Origin: Rubrivivax gelatinosus | GTDB taxonomy: Bacteria; Pseudomonadota; Gammaproteobacteria; Burkholderiales; Burkholderiaceae_C | Length of the DNA: 41,937 bases | Assembly: GCF_016583785.1 (NCBI RefSeq) | Contig: NZ_NRRU01000047.1 | Location: 1 to 41,937, forward strand | Direction: 5' to 3' | In this document: positions 16,653 to 26,570 of the stretch, piece by piece | How the letters are laid out: each line of letters begins with the position of its first letter | How positions within the stretch are numbered: the stretch's first letter is position 1 | Program-made: the position numbers and the translations under genes | Notes under the pieces: model-generated | What the model was told of the DNA's origin: nothing | The model's database searches: none | The model's input: the letters and a program-made list of their open reading frames with translations, nothing else

Positions 16653-16706
16653 GCCGTCTCGATCAGTTCGTCTGCGACAAGTGATCCAGGATCGCGGGAT
16701 TCTGGT
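16653..16706 (-). repeat. Partial duplicate of the acs 3' end
   Basis: This stretch repeats, 129 bp further on, the last ~45-50 coding bases of acs plus the stop and following bases (16782-16835). On the minus strand it encodes ENPAILDHLSQTN-stop if read through its preceding base, against [17 protein letters not shown] in acs, with the reading frame kept and mostly silent changes. An ATG at 16731 gives only a 22-aa frame (MSRSDVSGHQ then NPAILDHLSQTN). It looks like the tail of a lost second acs copy or of a rearrangement. Confidence 0.7.
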
Positions 16707-16791
16707 GACCGCTCACGTCGCTGCGCGACATGAGCGTTCCCCAAACCCGTCGACGGCGCTGGCGCGCCGCCGCGCTCGCGCGCGGTCTCGA

Positions 16792-18774
<1,983 letters not shown>

Positions 18775-18946
18775 GTGCTTGTCTCCTTGGATGGCTCGGT
18801 TCGTAGTCGACCGATGGCGCGGACAGTAGAAGGACGCTCTTACGAACCCCTTACTCCCCGGACGGCAGGCCCGGCGGGCGTCTGCTCCCGCTCAAGCCAC
18901 GTTCTACAATTTACGCCATCGCGCATTCGCGCCCTTCCCCCCTCTC

Positions 18947-19549
18947 ATGAAGCCAGAAACCACCGGCGCGGTCCCGAAGCTGGGGACGCTGTCTGCGCTG
19001 ATCTTCTCCAGCCGCTGGCTGCAGCTGCCGCTGTACCTGGGGCTGATCCTCGCCCAGGCGGTCTACGTCTTCAATTTCTGGGTCGAACTGGTCCACCTGA
19101 TCGAGGCCGCCTTCGGCGACCAGCACGCGCTCGAACTGCTGGTGAAGAACGTCGGCTACCAGAGCAAGGCCGAGATCACCGGGCTCAACGAGACGATCAT
19201 CATGCTGGTCGTGCTGGCGCTGATCGACGTCGTGATGATCAGCAACCTGCTGATCATGGTGATCATCGGCGGCTACGAGACCTTCGTCTCGCGCCTGGGC
19301 CTCGAAGGCCACCCCGACCAGCCGGAATGGCTGAGCCACGTGAACGCCTCGGTGCTGAAGGTCAAGCTCGCCACCGCGATCATCGGCATCAGCTCGATCC
19401 ACCTGCTGAAGTCCTTCATCAACGCCGCCAACTACGAGCAGCACGTGCTGCTGTGGCAGACGGTGATCCACATCGCCTTCCTGTTCTCGGCGCTGGCGAT
19501 CGCGCTCGCCGACCGCGTGATGGTGCACGCCCAGCACGCCAACGACTGA
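18947..19549 (+). CDS. yqhA: YqhA/UPF0114 family inner-membrane protein
   Basis: 200 aa with four membrane segments: LQLPLYLGLILAQAVYVFNF, IIMLVVLALIDVVMISNLLIMVIIGGYE, VKLATAIIGISSIHLLKSFI and VIHIAFLFSALAIALADRV. The loop GYETFVSRL is typical of the TIGR00645/UPF0114 family. Function is unknown. It is followed 19 bp later by the fumarase gene on the same strand, so they may share a transcript, a linkage seen in related bacteria. Confidence 0.93.
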   Translation: MKPETTGAVPKLGTLSALIFSSRWLQLPLYLGLILAQAVYVFNFWVELVHLIEAAFGDQHALELLVKNVGYQSKAEITGLNETIIMLVVLALIDVVMISNLLIMVIIGGYETFVSRLGLEGHPDQPEWLSHVNASVLKVKLATAIIGISSIHLLKSFINAANYEQHVLLWQTVIHIAFLFSALAIALADRVMVHAQHAND

Positions 19550-19568
19550 CCCACCGGACGACACGCCC

Positions 19569-21095
19569 ATGACCACGACGATCCGCCAGGCCGACCTGAT
19601 CGAGTCGGTCGCCGCCGCGCTGCAGTACATCAGCTACTACCACCCGGCCGACTTCATCGCCCACCTCGCGCGTGCCTACGAACGCGAGCAGAGCCCGGCG
19701 GCCAAGGACGCGATCGCCCAGATCCTCACCAACTCGCGCCTGTGCGCCGAAGGCAAGCGCCCGATCTGCCAGGACACCGGCATCGTCAACGTGTTCCTGA
19801 AGATCGGCATGGACCTGCGCTGGGAGGGCTTCACCGGCTCGATCCAGGACGCCGTCGACGAAGGCGTGCGCCGCGGCTACCTGAACCCCGACAACAAGCT
19901 GCGCGCGTCGGTGCTGGCCGACCCGATCTTCGAGCGCAGGAACACGCGCGACAACACGCCGGCGGTCGTCTTCATGGACCTGGTGCCGGGCGACAAGCTC
20001 GAGGTGACGGTGGCGGCCAAGGGCGGCGGCAGCGAAAACAAGAGCAAGGTCTACATGCTCAACCCCAGCGACTCGATCGTCGACTGGGTGCTCAAGACCG
20101 TGCCGACGATGGGCGCCGGCTGGTGCCCGCCGGGCATGCTGGGCATCGGCGTCGGTGGCACCGTCGAGAAGGCGGCGCTGCTGGCCAAGGAGTCGCTGAT
20201 GGACGACATCGACATGTACGAGCTGCTGCAGCGCGGCCCGGCCAACAAGCTCGAAGAGCTGCGCATCGAGCTCTACGAGAAGGTCAACGCGCTGGGCATA
20301 GGCGCGCAGGGCCTGGGCGGGCTGACGACGGTGCTGGACGTCAAGATCAAGACCTGGCCGACGCACGCCGCGAGCAAGCCGATCGCGATGGTGCCCAACT
20401 GCGCCGCGACGCGCCACGCGCACTTCGTGCTCGACGGCTCGGGCCCGGCCTTCCTCGAGCCGCCCAGCCTGGACCTGTGGCCCGACGTGAACTGGGCGCC
20501 CGACTACAACAAGAGCCAGCGCATCGACCTGAACACGCTGACCAAGGAGCAGGTGGCGAGCTGGAAGCCGGGGCAGACGCTGCTGCTGAACGGCCGCATG
20601 CTCACCGGCCGCGACGCCGCGCACAAACGCATCCAGGACATGCTGGCGCGCGGCGAGCCGCTGCCGGTGGACTTCACCAACCGCGTCATCTACTACGTCG
20701 GCCCGGTCGACCCGGTGCGCGACGAAGTCGTCGGCCCGGCGGGCCCGACGACGGCCACGCGCATGGACAAGTTCACCCGCATGATGCTCGAGCAGACCGG
20801 CCTGATCGCGATGGTCGGCAAGGCCGAGCGCGGCCCGACGGCGATCGAGGCGATCAAGGACAACCGCAGCGCCTACCTGATGGCCGTCGGCGGCGCCGCC
20901 TACCTGGTGTCCAAGGCGATCAAGGCGGCCAAGGTCGTCGGTTTCGCCGACCTGGGCATGGAGGCGATCTACGAGTTCGACGTCGTCGACATGCCGGTGA
21001 CGGTGGCGGTCGACGCCGGCGGCACCAGCGCCCACGTCACCGGGCCGCGCGAGTGGCAGGCGAAGATCGGCAAGATCCCCGTCGCCGTGGCCTGA
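19569..21095 (+). CDS. fumA: Class I fumarate hydratase ([4Fe-4S], FumA/FumB type)
   Basis: 508 aa, carrying both alpha and beta parts of the iron-sulfur fumarase in one chain. Three cysteines at expected sites can bind the cluster: C67 (PICQDTG), C186 (GAGWCPPG) and C278 (PNCAATRH). Further signatures are GSENKSK, the GIGVGGTVEKAALLAKE region, and the C-terminal domain with GRDAAHKR and GPTTATRMD. It interconverts fumarate and malate in the TCA cycle and is oxygen-sensitive. Co-directional with yqhA upstream and yciO 15 bp downstream. Confidence 0.96.
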   Translation: MTTTIRQADLIESVAAALQYISYYHPADFIAHLARAYEREQSPAAKDAIAQILTNSRLCAEGKRPICQDTGIVNVFLKIGMDLRWEGFTGSIQDAVDEGVRRGYLNPDNKLRASVLADPIFERRNTRDNTPAVVFMDLVPGDKLEVTVAAKGGGSENKSKVYMLNPSDSIVDWVLKTVPTMGAGWCPPGMLGIGVGGTVEKAALLAKESLMDDIDMYELLQRGPANKLEELRIELYEKVNALGIGAQGLGGLTTVLDVKIKTWPTHAASKPIAMVPNCAATRHAHFVLDGSGPAFLEPPSLDLWPDVNWAPDYNKSQRIDLNTLTKEQVASWKPGQTLLLNGRMLTGRDAAHKRIQDMLARGEPLPVDFTNRVIYYVGPVDPVRDEVVGPAGPTTATRMDKFTRMMLEQTGLIAMVGKAERGPTAIEAIKDNRSAYLMAVGGAAYLVSKAIKAAKVVGFADLGMEAIYEFDVVDMPVTVAVDAGGTSAHVTGPREWQAKIGKIPVAVA

Positions 21096-21110
21096 ACACA
21101 AGGAGAGCCG

Positions 21111-21734
21111 GTGTCGCTGCGTTTCGAGGTCCACCCGCAGAACCCGCAGCCGCGCCTGCTCAAGCAGGCCGCCGACCTGCTGCGCGGCGGCGACGTGCTC
21201 GCCGTTCCGACCGACTCGAGCTACGCGCTCGTCTGCCGGCTCGACGACAAGGCCGCCGCCGAGCAGCTGCGCCGGCTGCGCGGCATCGACGAGAAGCACT
21301 TGCTGACGCTGCTGTGCCGCGACCTGTCGGAGCTGGCGAACTACGCGCGCGTCGACAACCGCCAGTACCGGCTGCTCAAGCTCGGCACGCCCGGGCCCTA
21401 CACCTTCATCCTCGACGCGACCAAGGAAGTGCCGCGCCGCGTCTCGCACCCGTCGCGGCGCACGATAGGCCTGCGCGTGCCCGACCACCAGGTCACGCAG
21501 GACCTGCTGGCCCAGTTCGGCGAGCCGCTGCTGGCGACGACGCTGATCGCGCCCGGCGACACGCTGCCGATGAACGACGTCGACGAGATCCTCGAGCGCT
21601 TCGGCAAGCTGCTGCCCGGCATCATCGACGCCGGCGCCTGCCCGATGGAGCCGACGACCGTGCTCGACATGACCGACGACGAGCCGGTGCTGCTACGCCA
21701 GGGCCGCGGCGAACTCTCGCGCCTGGGGCTGTAG
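21111..21734 (+). CDS. yciO: YciO family protein (YrdC/Sua5-like fold)
   Basis: 207 aa, GTG start at 21111 preceded by AAGGAGAG. The sequence follows E. coli YciO closely in style: an N-terminal FEVHPQNPQPRLLKQA, then VLAVPTDSSYALVCRLDDK, TLLCRDLSELANYARVDN, PGPYTFILDATKEVPRR, TIGLRVPDH and EPTTVLDMTDDEPVLLRQG. YrdC/Sua5 (TsaC) proteins make threonylcarbamoyl-adenylate for tRNA t6A; YciO is a paralogue whose exact role is less clear. It lies 15 bp behind the fumarase gene. Confidence 0.92.
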   Translation: MSLRFEVHPQNPQPRLLKQAADLLRGGDVLAVPTDSSYALVCRLDDKAAAEQLRRLRGIDEKHLLTLLCRDLSELANYARVDNRQYRLLKLGTPGPYTFILDATKEVPRRVSHPSRRTIGLRVPDHQVTQDLLAQFGEPLLATTLIAPGDTLPMNDVDEILERFGKLLPGIIDAGACPMEPTTVLDMTDDEPVLLRQGRGELSRLGL

Positions 21735-21743
21735 AAACGCCAA

Positions 21744-21763
21744 CGGCCCCGTCGCCGGGGCCG
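21744..21763. terminator. Bidirectional terminator between convergent yciO and lipoprotein genes
   Basis: CGGCCCCG-TCGC-CGGGGCCG is a perfect 8-bp stem with a tetraloop, between two gene ends that face each other. The minus-strand side is followed by a modest T-rich tail (TTGGCGTTTCT). Confidence 0.65.
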
Positions 21764-21780
21764 CGCGGGCGGCAAGCGCC

Positions 21781-23007
21781 TTACTTCGCGACGCCGCTGG
21801 CCCAGGCCGAGCGGATCAGCCGGCCGCAGTTGACCGAACCGAGCGCGCCGTTGGTCGCGACGCGGGCGACGACGCCGTAGTAGGTCTTGCTCGAGTCGAT
21901 CCACGGATAGAAGCCGAAGGCACCGGGGCTGCTGAACGCGCCGTCGCCGACCTTGGGGTCGTCCTCAACCCAGTGCCCGACCGAGTAGTGCCAGCTCTCG
22001 CTGGCCGGCAGCGGCGCGAAAGCGGCGGTGCTGCAGGTCAGCGGGTTGGTGCAGACCGCGCCGCTGCCCAGCAGCGAGCCGATCTGCAGCTTGCCGGCGA
22101 GCACCTTGCGCAGGAAGAGCGTGAAGGCGTCGCTCGAGATCACCGCCCCGCCGGCCAGCAGCGGCTGCGAGTACGACAGCGCGATGTCGGTGCCGAGCTT
22201 GGCCTTGACCTCGGTCGCCAGTGCCTTGGTCGACAGCGCACCCAGCCCCATCAGGTTGGCGTGTTTTTCCATGTGGCCGCCGTCGTACTTGAAGACGCCG
22301 TCGTAGCCCGAGGAGTAGACACCGTTGCTGCCGGTCTTCAGGCAGTTGTCGACGCTGGTCGTGCCGCTGCAGGTGGACAGCGAGACGTAGCCGGCGCCCA
22401 TCGCGAGGTACTTGCGGTCGCTGCTGCTGAGCACGCCGGCGCGGCTTTGCGCGACGTAGGCGCCGTAGAGCCACTTGGAGGCCGAGGCGATGGTGATCGG
22501 CGCCGAGGGCTTGACCGCCGCCGAGCCCGAGTTCGCGACCGAGCCGCTGCCGAGCTTGCCGCCAGCGCTGCCCACTTCCCAGTAGAAGGGCCGGACCTGA
22601 GCGCAGGCGTTGCTGGTGCTCAGCGCCGTCGCGCTGGCGGCGGCGATGCGCTGGGCATCGCTCGGCACCGCAGTAACCGGAGTCGGCGTCGCCGGAGTCG
22701 GAGTCGGGGTCGGGGTCGTCTTCTTGCGTGTCGCCGCGGCCGTGACCGTCAGCGTGTCGACGCTGGCATCGGTGGCCGTGGTGGACGTGGTGGACGTGCC
22801 TTCGGCATCGAGCCAGGACGCGTCGTCGGCCTGCGTGTCCAGCAGCGCCGAGGACTTGGCCAGGTCGCTGTCAGCGACATCGGCCGCGGCCGTCTCGTCG
22901 GCGGTGGCAGCGGCGGTGTCGTCGCTGCCGGAGCCACCACCGCAGGCGGCGAGTGCGAGCAGGCAGGCGAGGCTGACGAGGTGAAGAGGGGTCTTGATCG
23001 GGCTCAT
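21781..23007 (-). CDS. Lipoprotein with beta-lactamase-like serine hydrolase domain
   Basis: 408 aa. The lipobox LALAAC places the lipid-modified Cys at 22. A long Ser/Thr/Ala/Asp-rich linker follows, with a Thr-Pro repeat (TTPTPTPTPATPTP, about 97-110). The C-terminal domain starts near 130. It carries S175-A-S-K178 (ITIASASKWLYG), the S-x-x-K signature of class C beta-lactamase and penicillin-binding folds, then KYDGGHMEKHANLMG and a C-terminal SPGAFGFYPWIDSSKTYYGVVAR like that of beta-lactamase-related esterases. The SxxK serine is the likely nucleophile; the substrate is unknown. Not a typical antibiotic-resistance enzyme. Transcribed alone, ending at the shared terminator. Confidence 0.78.
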   Translation of the reverse strand: MSPIKTPLHLVSLACLLALAACGGGSGSDDTAAATADETAAADVADSDLAKSSALLDTQADDASWLDAEGTSTTSTTATDASVDTLTVTAAATRKKTTPTPTPTPATPTPVTAVPSDAQRIAAASATALSTSNACAQVRPFYWEVGSAGGKLGSGSVANSGSAAVKPSAPITIASASKWLYGAYVAQSRAGVLSSSDRKYLAMGAGYVSLSTCSGTTSVDNCLKTGSNGVYSSGYDGVFKYDGGHMEKHANLMGLGALSTKALATEVKAKLGTDIALSYSQPLLAGGAVISSDAFTLFLRKVLAGKLQIGSLLGSGAVCTNPLTCSTAAFAPLPASESWHYSVGHWVEDDPKVGDGAFSSPGAFGFYPWIDSSKTYYGVVARVATNGALGSVNCGRLIRSAWASGVAK

Positions 23008-23072
23008 GCCCCGATCTACGACCTCAGGCCGAAACGCTTAAGTCGCAATCCTCATGATGATCTGCAAGCAGA

Positions 23073-23099
23073 TGTGAGCGGCATCTTTGCCGGCTCACA
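23073..23099 (-). terminator. Probable terminator of the plsY-ridA transcript
   Basis: TGTGAGC-GGCA and TGCC-GGCTCACA form an 11-bp stem with one bulge around loop TCTT, overlapping the stop codon of the ridA-like gene. The tail on the transcribed strand (catctgcttg) is only weakly T-rich. Confidence 0.5.
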
Positions 23100-23439
23100 G
23101 CGCCGCGGTGACCACCATCTCGACTTTCCAGCCCGGGCGCGCCAGCGCGGCCTGCACCGTGGCGCGCGGCGGCGCGTCGCCCTCGGGAAGCCAGGCCTCC
23201 CAGACCTCGTTCATCGCCGGGAAGTCGGCGAGGTCGGCGATGAAGATCTGCACCATCAGCAGGCGCGACTTGTCGCTGCCGGCGCGGGCGAGCAAGGCGT
23301 CGATCGCGGCCAGCACCTGGCGCGTCTGGCCGGCGATGTCCTGGCTGTCGTCGGCGGCCACCTGGCCGGCGAGGTAGCAGACGCCGTTGTGAACGGCCAT
23401 CTCGGACAGGCGCGTGCCGACGTCGAAACGCTGGATCAT
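23095..23439 (-). CDS. RidA/YjgF family protein
   Basis: 114 aa, the usual size. The core shows [25 protein letters not shown], then [10 protein letters not shown] with Arg92, the carboxylate-binding arginine of the family, and [12 protein letters not shown] at the end. Active RidA proteins hydrolyse reactive enamine/imine intermediates released by PLP enzymes; this one may belong to a YoaB/YjgH-like subgroup. Its ATG overlaps the plsY stop (23436-23439), so both are translated from one message. Confidence 0.9.
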   Translation of the reverse strand: MIQRFDVGTRLSEMAVHNGVCYLAGQVAADDSQDIAGQTRQVLAAIDALLARAGSDKSRLLMVQIFIADLADFPAMNEVWEAWLPEGDAPPRATVQAALARPGWKVEMVVTAAL

Positions 23440-24131
23440 TTCCGGTGTCCCTTGCGGCCGTGGCCGCTCTTGTGGTGAGGATGGTGGGGCTGGGGATGCG
23501 GCGCCGGGCCCTTGGCCGCGGCGGCCTTGTGGCCGATGCGCGACTCGGTCCCGGCGAGCAGCTTGCGGATGTTGCCCTCGTGGCGCCAGACCAGCAGCAG
23601 GCTCATGCCGGCGACGGCCAGCAGCGACGGGTCCACGCCCCAGATCAGCGCCTGGTAGAACGGCGCGAAGGCCGCCGCCGCCAGCGACGCCAGCGACGAG
23701 TAGCGGAAGAAAGCCGCGACCAGCAGCCAGGTGGCCAGCGTCGCGACACCGAGCAGCGGGTTGAGCCCAAGCAGCACGCCGGCCGCGGTCGCGACACCCT
23801 TGCCGCCCTGGAAGCGGAAGAACACCGGCCACAGGTGGCCGACGAAGGCCGCCAGGCCGACGAAGGCGGCGACCGTCGCGTCCAGCCCCCAGCGCGCACC
23901 GAAGAGCACGACCAGCAGCACCGGCACGTAGCCCTTCGCCGCATCGAAGAGCAGCGTCATCAGCGCCGCCTTCTTGTTGCCCGAGCGCAGGACGTTGGTT
24001 GCGCCGGGATTGCCCGAGCCGTAGCTGCGCGGGTCGGCCAGACCCATGCTGCGGCTCACGAGCACGGCGAAAGACAAGGAACCGATCAGGTAGGCAGCCA
24101 GGATCGCGGCCGCCGCAGGGAGCGAAAACAT
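23436..24131 (-). CDS. plsY: Glycerol-3-phosphate acyltransferase PlsY with His-rich tail
   Basis: 231 aa. PlsY transfers the acyl group of acyl-phosphate to glycerol-3-phosphate, the first step of phospholipid synthesis at the inner membrane. Family motifs are clear: [50 protein letters not shown] and [15 protein letters not shown]. The start at 24131 ([18 protein letters not shown]) gives the standard first helix. After the conserved end near residue 205 there is an unusual His/Lys/Pro-rich tail of about 25 residues (seven His). It is followed by the overlapping ridA-like gene. Confidence 0.95.
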   Translation of the reverse strand: MFSLPAAAAILAAYLIGSLSFAVLVSRSMGLADPRSYGSGNPGATNVLRSGNKKAALMTLLFDAAKGYVPVLLVVLFGARWGLDATVAAFVGLAAFVGHLWPVFFRFQGGKGVATAAGVLLGLNPLLGVATLATWLLVAAFFRYSSLASLAAAAFAPFYQALIWGVDPSLLAVAGMSLLLVWRHEGNIRKLLAGTESRIGHKAAAAKGPAPHPQPHHPHHKSGHGRKGHRK

Positions 24132-24255
24132 GGGGCGCAAGTGTAAGGGGCGGCCGCACCCGAGCCTGGGGGGCCCCGGCGCCAAGGAGACAGCCACACG
24201 ACAGCCGTCACCGCTACAGTGGCAGTGGACCTGCACACCCGCACCGCCGGCCGTC

Positions 24256-24289
24256 CAGGTCATTCGTGAGATGATTCACGCGTGACCTG
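24256..24289. promoter_or_regulatory. 34-bp interrupted palindrome upstream of the HTH-REC gene
   Basis: CAGGTCA-tt-CGTGA-gatgat-TCACG-cg-TGACCTG is symmetric over 34 bp with only the two-base spacers unmatched. It lies 104 bp before the HTH-REC start and 124 bp before plsY, between divergent genes. Operator, or a transcribed hairpin; the two-lobed symmetry suits a dimeric or tetrameric DNA-binding protein. No gene is seen elsewhere in 24132-24393. Confidence 0.5.
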
Positions 24290-24393
24290 CGAAGAAATGA
24301 CGGCGCGCTGGGGACTGCCGCCCCCCGGGGGACGCGCCGTCGAGCAGGTCGGTGGGGCAGGGAGCCCTTCAGACGACAACCCGGCAGTGCTGC

Positions 24394-24945
24394 ATGCAAC
24401 GAAAAACAATCACGACAGCCCAAGCGGCGGAACGCCTGGGTGTTTCTCCGCAGACGATCCAGAAGTGGGTCGACGCCGGCCACCTGCCGGCCTGGAAGAC
24501 GATGGGCGGCCACCGCCGTCTCGACGCCGAAGCCGTCGAGCGCATGGTGGCCGAGCGCCGCTCCCGCATCGAAGCGGCCGACGGTGTCGAATCGATCATG
24601 CTCGTCGAGGATGACCCGGTCACCTCGGCGCTGATCGAATCCCAGCTGCTGGACCTGCGGCCCCAGGCGCGCCTGCGTGTCTTCGGCGACGGCTTCACCG
24701 CGCTGCTGGACGCCGGCCGCGACGTGCCCGACTGGCTGATCACGGACATCGACCTGCCCGGCCTCGACGGCCTGCAGATGATCCGCAAGCTGCGCGAGAA
24801 CCCGGCGACGCAGAAGATGCGCATCGTGCTCGCCACCAGCCACAGCGGCCCCGCGCTCGAGCGTTTCGGGCCGCTGCCCGAGGGCATCCCGCTGCTGTTC
24901 AAGCCGCTGACGCCCGAGGCGCTGGCGGCGGCGATGGGCGGCTGA
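24394..24945 (+). CDS. Response regulator with N-terminal excisionase/MerR-type HTH
   Basis: 183 aa. Residues 5-52 are a winged HTH of the excisionase/HTH_17 type (TTAQAAERLGVSPQTIQKWVDAGHLPAWKTMGGHRRL). Residues 66-183 are a CheY-like receiver with all key residues: acidic E72/D73/D74 (LVEDDP), phospho-acceptor D118 (LITDIDLPGLDG), T148/S149 (LATSHS) and K170 (LLFKP). The order is reversed from most response regulators, where REC comes first. ATG 24394 is chosen because the HTH begins right after it. No kinase is next to it; ybaK converges on it with stops abutting. A 34-bp palindrome upstream may be its binding site (inference). Confidence 0.9.
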   Translation: MQRKTITTAQAAERLGVSPQTIQKWVDAGHLPAWKTMGGHRRLDAEAVERMVAERRSRIEAADGVESIMLVEDDPVTSALIESQLLDLRPQARLRVFGDGFTALLDAGRDVPDWLITDIDLPGLDGLQMIRKLRENPATQKMRIVLATSHSGPALERFGPLPEGIPLLFKPLTPEALAAAMGG

Positions 24946-25440
24946 TCAGGCCGCGAGCGCGCAGTTCACTGCCTGCGCGCCCACCGCCTGCGGCAGCACG
25001 CGCGGGTCGATGCCGACCAGGAACCCGCGGCGCCCGCCGTTGATCAGGATGCGCGGCAGCTCGAGCACGCTCGCCTCGACGTAGACCGGCATGGCCTTCT
25101 TCGTGCCGAAGGGCGAGGTGCCGCCGACGAGGTAGCCGCTGTGGCGCTGCGCGACATCCGGCTTGCACGGTTCGACCGACTTCACGCCGATCTCGCGCGC
25201 CAGGTTCTTGGTGCTGACCTGGCGGTCGCCGTGCATCAGCACCACCAGCGGCTGGGTGCGTTCATCCTGCATCACCAGCGTTTTCACGACCTCGTGCTCG
25301 GGCACGCCGAGCTGGCGCGCCGACTCGGCGGTGCCGCCGTGGTCGACGTAGTCGTAGACGTGTTCGCTGAACTCGATGCCGGCGCGGCGCAGGAACTGCG
25401 TCGCCGGGGTTTCGCTGACGTGGTGGTTCTTCTTCGCCAT
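24946..25440 (-). CDS. ybaK: Cys-tRNA(Pro) deacylase YbaK/EbsC
   Basis: 164 aa. The YbaK domain is complete: TPATQFLRRAGIEFSEHVYDY, GTAESARQLGVPEHEVVKTLVM, the catalytic-region Lys and GDRQVSTKNLAREIG, then GYLVGGTSPFGTKKAMPVYV and ILINGGRRGFLVGIDP. YbaK removes cysteine wrongly attached to tRNA-Pro. Its start is ten bases after the stop of the aldo/keto reductase gene on the same strand (25451), so the two may form an operon. Its stop abuts that of the HTH-REC gene. Confidence 0.95.
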   Translation of the reverse strand: MAKKNHHVSETPATQFLRRAGIEFSEHVYDYVDHGGTAESARQLGVPEHEVVKTLVMQDERTQPLVVLMHGDRQVSTKNLAREIGVKSVEPCKPDVAQRHSGYLVGGTSPFGTKKAMPVYVEASVLELPRILINGGRRGFLVGIDPRVLPQAVGAQAVNCALAA

Positions 25441-25450
25441 GGTCTCGTCT

Positions 25451-26512
25451 TCACTGGGCGGGGTCGCGGTGGCGCCAGCGGATGGCGTCGATCCCGGCCA
25501 GCAGTTCGGGCGTCAGCTGGACGGCCCAGGCGGCCACGTCCTCCTCGAGCTGCGCGATGCTGGTGACGCCGATGATGGTGCTGGCGACACGCCAGTTGCG
25601 ATAGCAGAAAGCCAGCGCCAGCTGCGCCGGCGTCAGCCCGTGGCGGCGGGCGAGCGCGTTGTACTCGCGCGCCGCGGCCAGCGCCTCGTCGCGCGCCCAT
25701 CGCTGCAGCCGCATGCTGGCGAACTGCGCCAGGCGCCCGGTGGCCGCCGGCGCGGCATCGAAGCCGCTGGCGTCGTACTTGCCGGTGAGCGCGCCGAAAC
25801 CCAGCGGCGAATACGCCAGCAGCCCGACGCCGCTGCGGTGCAGCGCCTCGTCCAGGCCGTTGTCGACCGAGCGGTTCACCAGCGCGTACGGGTTCTGCAC
25901 GCTGACGACACGCGGCAGGCCGTGCTGCTCGGCCAGGCGCACGAACTCCAGCAGCCCCCACGGCGTCTCGTTGGACAGGCCGATGTGCCGCACCTTGCCG
26001 GCCTTGACCAGGCCGGCAAGGGCGTCCAGCTGCTCGCGGATGCCGGTCTGCTCGCGGTCCTTGGCCGGGTCGAAGTACAGGCCGCCGAACATCGGCGCGT
26101 TGCGGTTCGGCCAGTGGATCTGGTAGAGGTCGATGACGTCCGTCTGCAGCCGCGCCAGGCTGGCGTCGCAGGCGCCGACGATGTCGGACGGCGCCAGGTC
26201 GGCCGCGCCGCCGCGGATCCAGTCCATGTTGCGCGACGGCCCGGCGACCTTGCTCGCGACGACGAGGCGCTGGCGCAGCCCGGGGCGCGCGGCCAGCCAG
26301 TTGCCGATGATGGTCTCGGTCGCGCCCTGCGTTTCGCGCCGCGCCGGCACCGGGTACATCTCGGCGGCGTCGAGGAAATCGATGCCGAGTTCGACGGCTC
26401 GGTCGAGGATGGCGTGGGCGTCGGCTTGCCCGACCTGCTCGCCGAAGGTCATCGTGCCCAGGCAGATGCGCGAGACGCGCGGGCCGTCCAGGCCCAGAGT
26501 CGTGGTGTCCAT
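25451..26512 (-). CDS. Aldo/keto reductase (Tas-like)
   Basis: 353 aa TIM-barrel oxidoreductase using NADPH. The catalytic tetrad can be placed: D and Y in GIDFLDAAEMYPV, K in VVASKVAG and H in YQIHWPNRNAP. The C-terminal NADPH-binding stretch includes ASTIIGVTSIAQLEED. The length and the inserted loop (MYPVPARRETQGATE) are those of the Tas/YajO branch. ATG 26512 (MDTTTLGLDGPRVSRICLGTM) is the family start; an upstream in-frame ATG at 26542 adds ten residues. Divergent from the DUF2975 gene with only 58 bp between, so both promoters and the palindrome at 26550 overlap. Confidence 0.93.
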   Translation of the reverse strand: MDTTTLGLDGPRVSRICLGTMTFGEQVGQADAHAILDRAVELGIDFLDAAEMYPVPARRETQGATETIIGNWLAARPGLRQRLVVASKVAGPSRNMDWIRGGAADLAPSDIVGACDASLARLQTDVIDLYQIHWPNRNAPMFGGLYFDPAKDREQTGIREQLDALAGLVKAGKVRHIGLSNETPWGLLEFVRLAEQHGLPRVVSVQNPYALVNRSVDNGLDEALHRSGVGLLAYSPLGFGALTGKYDASGFDAAPAATGRLAQFASMRLQRWARDEALAAAREYNALARRHGLTPAQLALAFCYRNWRVASTIIGVTSIAQLEEDVAAWAVQLTPELLAGIDAIRWRHRDPAQ

Positions 26513-26549
26513 GATGGAAGTGTGCCGCAGCCGGCTTGCCATCGATAAC

Positions 26550-26566
26550 TTATCGTTTTACGATAA
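26550..26566. promoter_or_regulatory. Palindromic operator candidate before the DUF2975/YozG-type pair
   Basis: TTATCG-TTTTA-CGATAA is a perfect 6+6 bp inverted repeat ending 4 bases before ATG 26571. It is the most AT-rich stretch nearby. The second gene of the pair encodes a small HTH protein, so autoregulation through this site is plausible. The position next to the start codon would also block translation initiation or elongation from any upstream promoter. Confidence 0.5.
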
Positions 26567-26570
26567 TTAG

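Noticed and set aside
22695..22745. Short tandem repeat (gtcgg/gtcgga units) as a possible VNTR or CRISPR-like repeat
   Set aside because: It simply encodes the Thr-Pro linker of the lipoprotein; no spacers or regular unit outside that frame.
24282..24614. 110-codon plus-strand frame overlapping the HTH-REC gene start
   Set aside because: Out of frame with the clear HTH-REC protein and lacking any domain or ribosome site.
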